From Nymphaea colorata (lineage: Eukaryota; Streptophyta; Magnoliopsida; Nymphaeales; Nymphaeaceae): 14,684 nucleotides of DNA. The DNA lies in contig NW_022205090.1 of assembly GCF_008831285.2 (NCBI RefSeq), forward strand, positions 1 through 14,684. The letters run 5' to 3'. A program made the translations under genes and the position numbers. Positions 1-8,370 of this stretch are shown one piece after another. Every line of letters begins with the position of its first letter. Position 1 is the first letter of the stretch. The notes under the pieces were generated by a model. The model was not told the origin of the DNA. It saw nothing but the letters and a program-made list of their open reading frames with translations, and did not search any database.

Positions 1-683
1 ATCTTGACAAGGCGCAACTATTCAATTATTTAATAGTAAACCCCCCTCAAATGAATGCGAAAATCTGTCACCCTATCAAATACTGCATATTCCTGCTTGC
101 CTATCCTCAAACATACCTTTTAAAATAATCAGAGCCTGTTTTCCTGGCTTTTACTTCTGCGTGGACAGGATCATCATCATCTCAATAATCAAAGTAAAGA
201 TGAGGGAACTAAATAGCATATTATTATGATTATTGTAATGAAGTTAATACATCTGCTCAATTTTGCATAACTTATTTGTCATGATTCTTAACGGGATGTT
301 TATTATGAATGTTTTGTAGTATGTATGGGACTAAACTTTTGAATTTCTTATACCAATCTTCAAGTTTCGCTTTGGTTAAGTTCAAACCTGTATGAGAATG
401 TGCAAAATTACGCTCCAAACAATCTAGAAAAAAAAAACCTAAAGGACAGCAATCCCAAACATGGATTTTAAAAAAACTATATTATAGGTTGTGGGTGGGT
501 CCTGAGCAGAAAGAATGATATGAGGCAAAATGTAAGATTTTGGATAGGGATTCATGGGTTTCAGTATGTAATTGTTGTTTCTGAAAATGGAAAGTAAAGG
601 GAGTCACTGCAGAAAGTCTACAATATTGTAAGATGAGTAAGTTTCAAAACCCATTTACTTCTTATTAATCTACCCTCACCCCT

Positions 684-1060
684 AGCAACTGTTTAGCGTG
701 AGAATAATCACTTTTAACTCTTCAGATCCCTTAAAATTCCACCTATTCTGCAACCCGCTCATTGGCTATTTAGGATCATTAGTTAATCATAAAAATAGAT
801 CTACAAAAATCTATTGGTCATAAACAGAAAAGTAAAGATATGAAGCTCAGTAAACATCTTTGGTGGTAAAGATAATTTTTTTAATATTGTTTTTATTTAT
901 TTTTTCTATTAAATGGGAATATAGGGAGTTATTTTAAGAAGTCCTCAATATCTGAAAAATAAGTACGTTTTAAACCCCATTTATTTTTCTATTAATACGC
1001 CCTTACCCCAAGCAACTGTTTAGCGTGAGAATAATCACTTTTAACTCTTCAGATCCCTTA
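684..1060 (-). repeat. Nested direct duplication inside L1
   Basis: A 50-bp box beginning AGCAACTGTTTAGCGTGAG is present at 684-733 and again, identically, at 1011-1060, a spacing of 327 bp. The block between them (about 734-1010) aligns with the 327 bp upstream of the first box, but poorly: for example AACAGAAAAGTAAAGATATG matches AGCAGAAAGAATGATATG, and GGAGTTATTTTAAGAAGTCC matches GGAGTCACTGCAGAAAGTC. The left unit is thus one full repeat plus a decayed partial repeat, joined at the box. No right-array unit has this block, which explains most of the 1374 versus about 1030 bp length difference. Confidence 0.9.
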
Positions 1061-1073
1061 AATTCCTATCTAT

Positions 1074-1115
1074 CCGACTTCAGAAGGGCCCTCTTCTACA
1101 AGCCGGCCGAGGCAT
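1074..1115 (-). repeat. GC-rich palindromic island in each left unit
   Basis: A roughly 42-bp GC-rich stretch within an AT-rich unit, repeated at 2448-2489 and 3822-3863. It holds a near-perfect 16-bp palindrome around AGGGCCCT (AGAAGGGCCCTCTTCT) and, 5 bp further, GCCGGCCG with overlapping GCCGGC and CGGCCG. I saw no base differences among copies. Its function is unknown. It could be a protein-binding or structural element, or simply an unusual part of a homogenised satellite. Confidence 0.8.
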
Positions 1116-1370
1116 AAAAAATATTTTATTTGTTGATTTAATGATGCAGAATACCTCATGAATCACATTATCTTTTCCAAAATATGTTCTTTTCTTTACT
1201 AATAAGGGGCTTTTCGTCATTCCTATGAATTATAAAAATAAAAAATAAAAAACCACGGAAATGGATCCTTACAATAGGAAATAAACGATAAAAATACAAA
1301 ATACAATTCTTTCGACCATCTTCCACTGGAATGAGGCATTTTTGATTATTATTACTTACCCATTGATATT

Positions 1371-2744
1371 ATCTTGACAAGGCGCAACTATTCAATTATT
1401 TAATAGTAAACCCCCCTCAAATGAATGCGAAAATCTGTCACCCTATCAAATACTGCATATTCCTGCTTGCCTATCCTCAAACATACCTTTTAAAATAATC
1501 AGAGCCTGTTTTCCTGGCTTTTACTTCTGCGTGGACAGGATCATCATCATCTCAATAATCAAAGTAAAGATGAGGGAACTAAAATAGCATATTATTATGA
1601 TTATTGTAATGAAGTTAATACATCTGCTCAATTTTGCATAACTTATTTGTCATGATTCTTAACGGGATGTTTATTATGAATGTTTTGTAGTATGTATGGG
1701 ACTAAACTTTTGAATTTCTTATACCAATCTTCAAGTTTCGCTTTGGTTAAGTTCAAACCTGTATGAGAATGTGCAAAATTACGCTCCAAACAATCTAGAA
1801 AAAAAAACCTAAAGGACAGCAATCCCAAACATGGATTTTAAAAAAACTATATTATAGGTTGTGGGTGGGTCCTGAGCAGAAAAGAATGATATGAGGCAAA
1901 ATGTAAGATTTTGGATAGGGATTCATGGGTTTCAGTATGTAATTGTTGTTTCTGAAAATGGAAAGTAAAGGGAGTCACTGCAGAAAGTCTACAATATTTG
2001 TAAGATGAGTAAGTTTCAAAACCCATTTACTTCTTATTAATCTACCCTCACCCCTAGCAACTGTTTAGCGTGAGAATAATCACTTTTAACTCTTCAGATC
2101 CCTTAAAATTCCACCTTATTCTGCAACCCGCTCATTGGCTATTTAGGATCATTAGTTAATCATAAAAATAGATCTACAAAAATCTATTGGTCATAAACAG
2201 AAAAGTAAAGATATGAAGCTCAGTAAACATCTTTGGTGGTAAAGATAATTTTTTTAATATTGTTTTTATTTATTTTTTTCTATTAAATGGGAATATAGGG
2301 AGTTATTTTAAGAAGTCCTCAATATCTGAAAAATAAGTACGTTTTAAACCCCATTTATTTTTCTATTAATACGCCCTTACCCCAAGCAACTGTTTAGCGT
2401 GAGAATAATCACTTTTAACTCTTCAGATCCCTTAAATTCCTATCTATCCGACTTCAGAAGGGCCCTCTTCTACAAGCCGGCCGAGGCATAAAAAATATTT
2501 TATTTGTTGATTTAATGATGCAGAATACCTCATGAATCACATTATCTTTTCCAAAATATGTTCTTTTCTTTACTAATAAGGGGCTTTTCGTCATTCCTAT
2601 GAATTATAAAAATAAAAAATAAAAAACCACGGAAATGGATCCTTACAATAGGAAATAAACGATAAAAATACAAAATACAATTCTTTCGACCATCTTCCAC
2701 TGGAATGAGGCATTTTTGATTATTATTACTTACCCATTGATATT
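1371..2744 (-). repeat. Left-array tandem unit L2 (long form, 1374 bp)
   Basis: Second left-array unit. Landmarks recur in L3 at a constant offset of 1374: the conserved box at 2056 and 3430, its second copy at 2385 and 3759, and the CCGGCCGAGG core at 2477 and 3851. I found no difference from L3 in any stretch compared up to 4041, so the pair is either very recently duplicated or was copied during assembly. It has the same internal order as L1: AT-rich segment, ATG-triplet run (TCATCATCATC near 1540), poly-A tract, first box, diverged block, second box, GC island. Confidence 0.97.
2056..2434 (-). repeat. Nested direct duplication inside L2
   Basis: Same structure as in L1. The identical boxes start at 2056 and 2385 (spacing 329 bp, the two extra bases being homopolymer differences from L1). 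The intervening decayed block is unchanged from L1 apart from those indels, so the duplication predates amplification of the left array. Confidence 0.9.
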
Positions 2745-4041
2745 ATCTTGACAAGGCGCAACTATTCAATTATTTAATAGTAAACCCCCCTCAAATGAAT
2801 GCGAAAATCTGTCACCCTATCAAATACTGCATATTCCTGCTTGCCTATCCTCAAACATACCTTTTAAAATAATCAGAGCCTGTTTTCCTGGCTTTTACTT
2901 CTGCGTGGACAGGATCATCATCATCTCAATAATCAAAGTAAAGATGAGGGAACTAAAATAGCATATTATTATGATTATTGTAATGAAGTTAATACATCTG
3001 CTCAATTTTGCATAACTTATTTGTCATGATTCTTAACGGGATGTTTATTATGAATGTTTTGTAGTATGTATGGGACTAAACTTTTGAATTTCTTATACCA
3101 ATCTTCAAGTTTCGCTTTGGTTAAGTTCAAACCTGTATGAGAATGTGCAAAATTACGCTCCAAACAATCTAGAAAAAAAAACCTAAAGGACAGCAATCCC
3201 AAACATGGATTTTAAAAAAACTATATTATAGGTTGTGGGTGGGTCCTGAGCAGAAAAGAATGATATGAGGCAAAATGTAAGATTTTGGATAGGGATTCAT
3301 GGGTTTCAGTATGTAATTGTTGTTTCTGAAAATGGAAAGTAAAGGGAGTCACTGCAGAAAGTCTACAATATTTGTAAGATGAGTAAGTTTCAAAACCCAT
3401 TTACTTCTTATTAATCTACCCTCACCCCTAGCAACTGTTTAGCGTGAGAATAATCACTTTTAACTCTTCAGATCCCTTAAAATTCCACCTTATTCTGCAA
3501 CCCGCTCATTGGCTATTTAGGATCATTAGTTAATCATAAAAATAGATCTACAAAAATCTATTGGTCATAAACAGAAAAGTAAAGATATGAAGCTCAGTAA
3601 ACATCTTTGGTGGTAAAGATAATTTTTTTAATATTGTTTTTATTTATTTTTTTCTATTAAATGGGAATATAGGGAGTTATTTTAAGAAGTCCTCAATATC
3701 TGAAAAATAAGTACGTTTTAAACCCCATTTATTTTTCTATTAATACGCCCTTACCCCAAGCAACTGTTTAGCGTGAGAATAATCACTTTTAACTCTTCAG
3801 ATCCCTTAAATTCCTATCTATCCGACTTCAGAAGGGCCCTCTTCTACAAGCCGGCCGAGGCATAAAAAATATTTTATTTGTTGATTTAATGATGCAGAAT
3901 ACCTCATGAATCACATTATCTTTTCCAAAATATGTTCTTTTCTTTACTAATAAGGGGCTTTTCGTCATTCCTATGAATTATAAAAATAAAAAATAAAAAA
4001 CCACGGAAATGGATCCTTACAATAGGAAATAAACGATAAAA
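2745..4041 (-). repeat. Left-array tandem unit L3 (innermost homogenised copy)
   Basis: Third left-array unit. It follows L2 base for base as far as I could compare until 4041, then stops matching abruptly: the L2 continuation AAAATACAAAATACAA becomes AAAGTACAAATTACAA, followed by frequent substitutions. The homogenised left array therefore ends inside this unit, about 77 bp before the unit boundary would fall. It carries the nested duplication (3430-3808) and the GC island (3822-3863). Confidence 0.95.
3430..3808 (-). repeat. Nested direct duplication inside L3
   Basis: Boxes start at 3430 and 3759, spacing 329 bp as in L2. Its presence in all three left units and in no right unit makes it an arm-specific marker. 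Confidence 0.9.
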
Positions 4042-4480
4042 GTACAAATTACAATTAATCAGACCATCATCTACTGGAATGAGACATTTTTGATTATTTT
4101 TGCTTATCCACTGCTTCTGTATTGGCAAGGTGCTACTATTTAATTATGCAGTAAATAAAAAACCCTTTAATGAATGCGAAGGTCCGTCACCCTATCAAAT
4201 ACTGCATACTCCTGCTTGCCCCATCCTCGCGCATACCTTTTAAAATACTCAGAGCCTTTTTTCTTGGCTTTTACTTCTGCCTGGAGAGGATCACCATCTC
4301 ATAGCAATCAAAGTAAAGATGAGGGAGCGAATATTGTATCGCATTTTGATTATTTGGACGGAGCTATGGTGTCTATTCAAAATTCGCGTACTATTATTTT
4401 TTATCATTTTCCTTTTAATAGTATGATAATTTTCTTTCGATCTTATTTTCATCATATATATAGCCTATTTTTTTATTTTG
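4042..4480 (-). repeat. Decayed left-boundary repeat
   Basis: The left array continues past 4041 as a diverged copy. The end of one unit is recognisable at 4042-4118, and a new unit starts near 4125 (ATTGGCAAGGTGCTACTATT against ATCTTGACAAGGCGCAACTATT). Clear matches continue through GTCACCCTATCAAATACTGC, CATACCTTTTAAAATACTCA and TCAAAGTAAAGATGAGGGA, and weaken after about 4350. It is not homogenised with L1-L3. An open frame over 4174-4539 is an accident of this low-complexity sequence: the homologous frame in L1-L3 is interrupted. Confidence 0.85.
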
Positions 4481-4815
4481 CTTATTTTTCTCACATTCAA
4501 TCATTTTTGTCAAAATCTCACATGCGATCCCCCTTCTAAGTTATAATATATTCATGATGGCGTAGCATGCTAATTTCCATAATCTCAAATAGTTGCTTGC
4601 TCTTTCTATTTATATCAATCATGATTTTTATGTGTTTCCTTGTCAATTTGAATCTTTTCCTCATGGTTATAGCTTGATTTTATAGAATTAGAAGATTACA
4701 TGTCGAATATTTAACAATAAATTCAGGACTTTAATCTGAATTCCGTTCAAAAATCATATAACCATTCGATCAGCTGTTGATTTTCTCTTAAAATAATCAC
4801 TTTAAGCCTTTACCT
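4481..4815 (-). repeat. Possible remnant of the same decayed unit
   Basis: Very AT-rich sequence with little recognisable content. Near 4771-4815 the string CAGCTGTTGA, a short AT tract and AAATAATCACTTTAAG resemble the conserved box (AGCAACTGTT, then GAATAATCACTTTTAAC) in the same orientation. It lies about 646 bp after the start of the decayed unit near 4125, against 684 bp in L1. This rough collinearity suggests the decayed unit extends this far, but the match is short and could be chance in AT-rich DNA. Confidence 0.35.
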
Positions 4816-5209
4816 TCTTATTTTTATCGAAAAAGAACTGTTTAATTTTTGAATCCCATTAGAACATCAAAACCTTTGAAAAGAAAAAACATTGACCCAC
4901 CATGATGCTTTAAAAGCTAAAGTGTTAGATATCTGAGACAGTACATCCAGCTTTTACTTTTAAATCAGGCTTAATAAGAAGAATAATATTGAAAGTTTAA
5001 TCATTGAAAAAACAGTTGCCTTATTCAAAAGAATGAGGAATGGTCTTCCAAGAGGCTTAATATTATTGCTATTCCCATATTTTATAACTATGGTAATTTT
5101 TCAAAGTCTTTTTAAGCAAAAGAATTTCGAAACCATGGGAAATGCAAAATTTACGAGTTAAATTCTAATCGATTTTTTCCATTTTATAATAATTACTTAT
5201 CAATGTACA
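4816..5209. other. AT-rich spacer with nothing recognised
   Basis: I see no long reading frame, RNA gene, clear repeat or mobile-element end here. A fragment AACTGTTTAATTTTTGAATCCC at about 4847-4868 faintly recalls the two ends of the conserved box with the middle missing, but is too short to rely on. Confidence 0.5.
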
Positions 5210-5360
5210 AAACAGTCCTTTTGATTGCTTGCACTCTCATCCCTATAGTCATGCAGCCTATTCATATACTGATTGGGACAACTGGAACTTAATGTGAGTC
5301 AAAGTGGTCATAGTCTGAACAACCTGAAATCCCCCACTATTCCAGCTTCACTTGGGCCGT

Positions 5361-5516
5361 ATGCAGACGCGGAGAATATTGATTCATTCAAAGAAAAGCC
5401 AATATGCTTATTGGTTCAAATATCCAATTACAACGTCGCTTGCAAAATCTACTGTGCCCCTAGATCATTTCTTGTCCAAGACAACAACACAAGGCTGGTC
5501 TGCTAAAGAGATATGA
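5361..5516 (+). CDS. Possible short reading frame upstream, unknown product
   Basis: 51 codons from ATG at 5361 to TGA at 5514, in the same frame as the 5544 candidate and separated from it only by that TGA and nine codons. The peptide is basic at the N-terminus (MQTRRILIHSKK) and Ser/Thr-rich later, with no recognised domain. It lies just after an acceptor-like CCCCCACTATTCCAG. It could be part of one decayed gene together with the downstream frame, or a chance frame in GC-richer DNA. Confidence 0.15.
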   Translation: MQTRRILIHSKKSQYAYWFKYPITTSLAKSTVPLDHFLSKTTTQGWSAKEI

Positions 5517-5543
5517 GTTATTACGCTAATACGACCTTCCAGA

Positions 5544-5783
5544 ATGAGAATATTGCTTACCCTAAGCTGTCGGTCCCCAATGCTTTTACTGGCCGCCTCA
5601 TTGACTATCCCGCCCAACGCTCAATGCTATTCTGGAAGTTTTACTGGACAATATGGAACGAACGCTGGCCTGAAATGCTGTTATTACAGCCCCGGCAATT
5701 TCGCAGGAAACACCGTAAATGAGGATTTAACGAACAGAGATCGAATACACGTATCACGAGCTAAGAGACACTTAAGGGCCTGA
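5544..5783 (+). CDS. Possible small secreted cysteine-containing protein or exon
   Basis: 79 codons from an ATG with A at -3 to a stop after 5783. The N-terminus looks like a signal peptide: M-R, then hydrophobic residues, with the core MLLLAASL at residues 13-20 and a small-residue site PNAQ at 24-27. It is followed by a Gly/Tyr/Cys-rich stretch with cysteines at 28, 45 and 46 (LKCCYYSPGNFAG at 43-55). After residue 57 the character changes to charged sequence, and a GTAAAT splice-donor-like site lies exactly there (5715), so the real coding part may be a 57-codon exon, 5544-5714. The same frame continues upstream past a TGA at 5514 into a 51-codon ATG frame at 5361-5516. I recognise no family. 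A competing frame overlaps at 5513-5722, so coding status is uncertain. Confidence 0.25.
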   Translation: MRILLTLSCRSPMLLLAASLTIPPNAQCYSGSFTGQYGTNAGLKCCYYSPGNFAGNTVNEDLTNRDRIHVSRAKRHLRA

Positions 5784-5785
5784 AA

Positions 5786-6310
5786 TGATCTACAAATGAA
5801 TAATAAGCAATAAATATTTATGGACGATTGTGGAAGGTAAAAGGGCTTACAAAAATAGATAAGATTATCATATTAAGAAGTTTTCCAGAGCTTTCTGTTG
5901 GGCATTTTCTACATCTCTATAAATTGGGCTCACTTAAAGAAAAACTATAGGATTTTTATGAGAAATTCAAAGAGTTAGCCCATATCTTCAAGACTATCAA
6001 TTATTCTAACAACCGTTAAGAATAAAATATATTCAAATTATGATCAAATGCACAACTTCTTCATAATAAGTATAATATCGTCCCTCTATTCTCGATTTTT
6101 TCTTTTTTTCAATATTGGAGATGATGATCCTCCCACGTACAAAAAGTCTTTGGATAATCGCTGCTGATCGATCCAAGACTTTGCAATTTAGGAACAGACC
6201 ATGAGTATTATAAAAGGTATACGGAGGATAAGTAAAGCGAATTATGTAGTATTTGATAGGGAGATGAATCTTCATCATCATTTGAGGAGAAGGCGAAGAT
6301 GAGTAAAATT
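5786..6310 (+). repeat. Decayed right-boundary repeat (R0)
   Basis: A diverged copy of the right-array unit in the same orientation as R1-R9. Recognisable matches include TTTTCCAGAG for TTTTCTAGAG, TGAGAAATTCAAAGAGTTAG for AAGAAATTCAAAAGATTAG, GGAGATGATGATCCT for GAGATGATGATGATCCT, TTATAAAAGGTATACGGAGG for TTTTAAAAGGTATGTGTGAGG, and GTAGTATTTGATAGGG. After CATTTGAGGAG (about 6282-6292) it jumps to the segment just before TTAAGGGATC, so about 330 bp present in every full unit, including the GC island, is absent. It also has extra sequence near 6145-6185. In-frame stops interrupt the frames seen in full units. Confidence 0.85.
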
Positions 6311-6311
6311 T

Positions 6312-6361
6312 TAAGGGATCTGAATAGTTAAAAGTGATTATTCTCACGCTAAACAGTTGCT
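6312..6361 (+). repeat. 50-bp conserved box at the start of the right array
   Basis: Reverse complement of the box that joins the nested duplication in the left units, with one substitution (GAATAG for GAAGAG). It is the first homogenised sequence after the decayed R0 unit. It recurs at the start of each R unit, with small changes in its CGCTAAACAG segment (CGCCAAACAG in most, CGCAAACAG in R3, CGCCTAAACAG in R6). Confidence 0.8.
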
Positions 6362-7289
6362 AGGGGTGAGGGTAGATTAATAAGAAGTAAATGGGTTTTG
6401 AAACTTACTCATCTTACAGATATTGGAGACTTTCTGCAATGACTCCCTTACTTTCCATTTTCAGAAACAACAATTACATACCGAAACCCATGAATCCCTA
6501 TCCAAAATCTTACATTTTGCCTCATATCATTCTTTTCTTGCTCAGGACCCACCCACAACCTATAATACAGTTTTTTAAAATCCATGTTTGGGATTGCTGT
6601 CCTTTAGGTTTTTTTTTTTTCTAGAGTGTTTGGAGCGTAATTTTGCACATTCTCATACAGGTTTGAACTTAACCAAAGCGAAACTTGAAGATTGGTATAA
6701 GAAATTCAAAAGATTAGTCCCATACATACTACAAAACATTCATAATAACATCCCGTTAAGAATCATGACAAATAAGTTATGCAAAATTGAGCAGATGTAT
6801 TAACTTCATTACAATAATCATAATAATATGCTATTTTAGTTCCCTCATCTTTACTTTGATTATTGAGATGATGATGATCCTGTTCACGGAGAAGTAAAAG
6901 CCAGGAAAACAGGCTCTGATTATTTTAAAAGATATGTGTGAGGATAGGCAAGCAGGAATATGCAGTATTGATAGGGTGACAGATTTTCGCATTCATTTGA
7001 GGGGGGTTTACTATTAAATAATTGAATAGTTGCGCCTTGTCAAGATAATATCAATCGGTAAGTAATAATAATCAAAAATGCCTCATTCCAGTGGACGATG
7101 GTCTAAGAATTGTATTTTGTACTTTTATCGTTTATTTCCGATTGTAAGGATCCATTTCCGTGGTTTTTTATTTTTATAATTCATAGGAATGACGAAAACC
7201 CTTATTAGTAAAGAAAAGAACATATTTTGGAAAGATAATGTGATTCATGAGGTATTCTGCATCATTAAATCAACAAATAAATATTTTTT

Positions 7290-7331
7290 ATGCCTCGGCC
7301 GGCTTGTAGAAGAGGGCCCTTCTGAAGTCGG
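7290..7331 (+). repeat. GC-rich palindromic island in each right unit
   Basis: Counterpart of the left-arm island: CCTCGGCCGGCTTG, then the near-palindrome AGAAGAGGGCCCTTCT (7308-7323 in R1) and GAAGTCGG. Island cores start at 7293, 8321, 9348, 10381, 11413, 12439, 13470 and 14499. I saw no change within CCTCGGCCGG through GAAGTCGG in any of the eight copies, although neighbouring homopolymers vary. It is missing from the decayed R0 unit. Confidence 0.8.
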
Positions 7332-7343
7332 ATAGATAGGAAT

Positions 7344-8370
7344 TTAAGGGATCTGAATAGTTAAAAGTGATTATTCTCACGCCAAACAGTTGCTAGGGGT
7401 GAGGGTAGATTAATAAGAAGTAAATGGGTTTTGAAACTTACTCATCTTACAGATATTGGAGACTTTCTGCAATGACTCCCTTACTTTCCATTTTCAGAAA
7501 CAACAATTACATACCGAACCCATGAATCCCTATCCAAAATCTTACTTTTGCCTCATATCATTCTTTTCTGCTCAGGACCACCCACAACCTATAATACAGT
7601 TTTTTTAAAATCCATGTTTGGGATTGCTGTCCTTTAGGTTTTTTTTTTTCTAGAGTGTTTGGAGCGTAATTTTGCACATTCTCATACAGGTTTGAACTTA
7701 ACCAAAGCGAAACTTGAAGATTGGTATAAGAAATTCAAAAGATTAGTCCCATACATACTACAAACATTCATAATAACATCCCGTTAAGAATCATGACAAA
7801 TAAGTTATGCAAAATTGAGCAGATGTATTAACTTCATTACAATAATCATAATAATATGCTATTTTAGTTCCCTCATCTTTACTTTGATTATTGAGATGAT
7901 GATGATCCTGTCACGGAGAAGTAAAAGCCAGGAAAACAGGCTCTGATTATTTTAAAAGTATGTGTGAGGATAGGCAAGCAGGAATATGCAGTATTTGATA
8001 GGGTGACAGATTTTCGCATTCATTTGAGGGGGGTTTACTATTAAATAATTGAATAGTTGCGCCTTGTCAAGATAATATCAATCGGTAAGTAATAATAATC
8101 AAAAATGCCTCATTCCAGTGGACGATGGTCTAAGAATTGTATTTTGTACTTTTATCGTTTATTTCCGATTGTAAGGATCCATTTCCGTGGTTTTTTATTT
8201 TATAATTCATAGGAATGACGAAAACCCTTATTAGTAAAGAAAAGAACATATTTTGGAAAAGATAATGTGATTCATGAGGTATTCTGCATCATTAAATCAA
8301 CAAATAAAATATTTTTTATGCCTCGGCCGGCTTGTAGAAGAGGGCCCTTCTGAAGTCGGATAGATAGAAT
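7344..8370 (+). repeat. Right-array tandem unit R2 (1027 bp)
   Basis: Shares CAATCGGTAAG and GAAAACCCTTATTAG with R1. It has several single-base losses, such as CTACAAACATTC near 7760, and a T-run of 11 near 7639. These indels break the frames that stay open in other units. Confidence 0.97.

Larger units (their letters stand above)
1..1370 (-). repeat. Left-array tandem unit L1 (long form)
   Basis: First of three head-to-tail units. It opens with ATCTTGACAAGGCGCAAC, which recurs at 1371 and 2745, and is cut by the window edge only in phase, not in length. It is called minus strand because its sequence is the reverse complement of the right-array units. Against L2 it differs only by single-base indels in short runs that I could find (an A-run of 10 instead of 9 near 427, and one-base losses near 212, 510, 626, 744 and 906); I saw no substitutions. 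It contains the nested duplication at 684-1060 and the GC-rich island at 1074-1115. It has no credible gene: reading frames are short and are shifted by the homopolymer differences. Confidence 0.97.
5210..5785 (+). other. Gene-like island of higher GC in the palindrome centre
   Basis: Base composition changes sharply here: counts over 5521-5700 give about 47% GC, against 22% over 4381-4440 and about 32% in a typical repeat stretch. Two plus-strand frames are unusually open. One runs from 5328 to 5783 with a single TGA at 5514; the other from 5273 to 5722 with a single TAA at 5507. Splice-like signals are present: GTGAGTCAAAG at about 5294 reads as a donor, CCCCCACTATTCCAG ending near 5345 as an acceptor, and GTAAAT at 5715 as a donor. 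I do not recognise a protein family. It may hold one or more exons of a small gene, a decayed gene, or a captured fragment. Decayed repeat begins almost immediately after it. Confidence 0.5.
6311..7343 (+). repeat. Right-array tandem unit R1 (1033 bp)
   Basis: First homogenised right unit, starting at TTAAGGGATCTGAATAG directly after the decayed R0. It is the inverse of the left units but lacks their nested 327-bp block. Distinctive bases: CGCTAAACAG in the box (as in the left arm), a T-run of 12 near 6609, CAATCGGTAAG near 7055 and GAAAACCCTTATTAG near 7194, the last two shared only with R2. GC island at 7290-7331. Confidence 0.97.

Noticed and set aside
4174-4539. A 121-codon plus-strand frame
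   Set aside because: It lies in the decayed left-boundary repeat, with a Phe/Tyr/Ile-rich low-complexity translation and no conserved counterpart in L1-L3.
5513-5722. A 69-codon plus-strand frame overlapping the secreted-peptide candidate
   Set aside because: Not fully excluded, but it lacks a signal peptide or recognised motif, and its Arg/Trp-rich end looks like an out-of-frame reading. I preferred the 5544 frame.
6033-6347. A 104-codon minus-strand frame
   Set aside because: It lies wholly across the decayed repeat R0 and the start of R1, and the homologous strand in other units is not open over this length. It has no recognisable motif.
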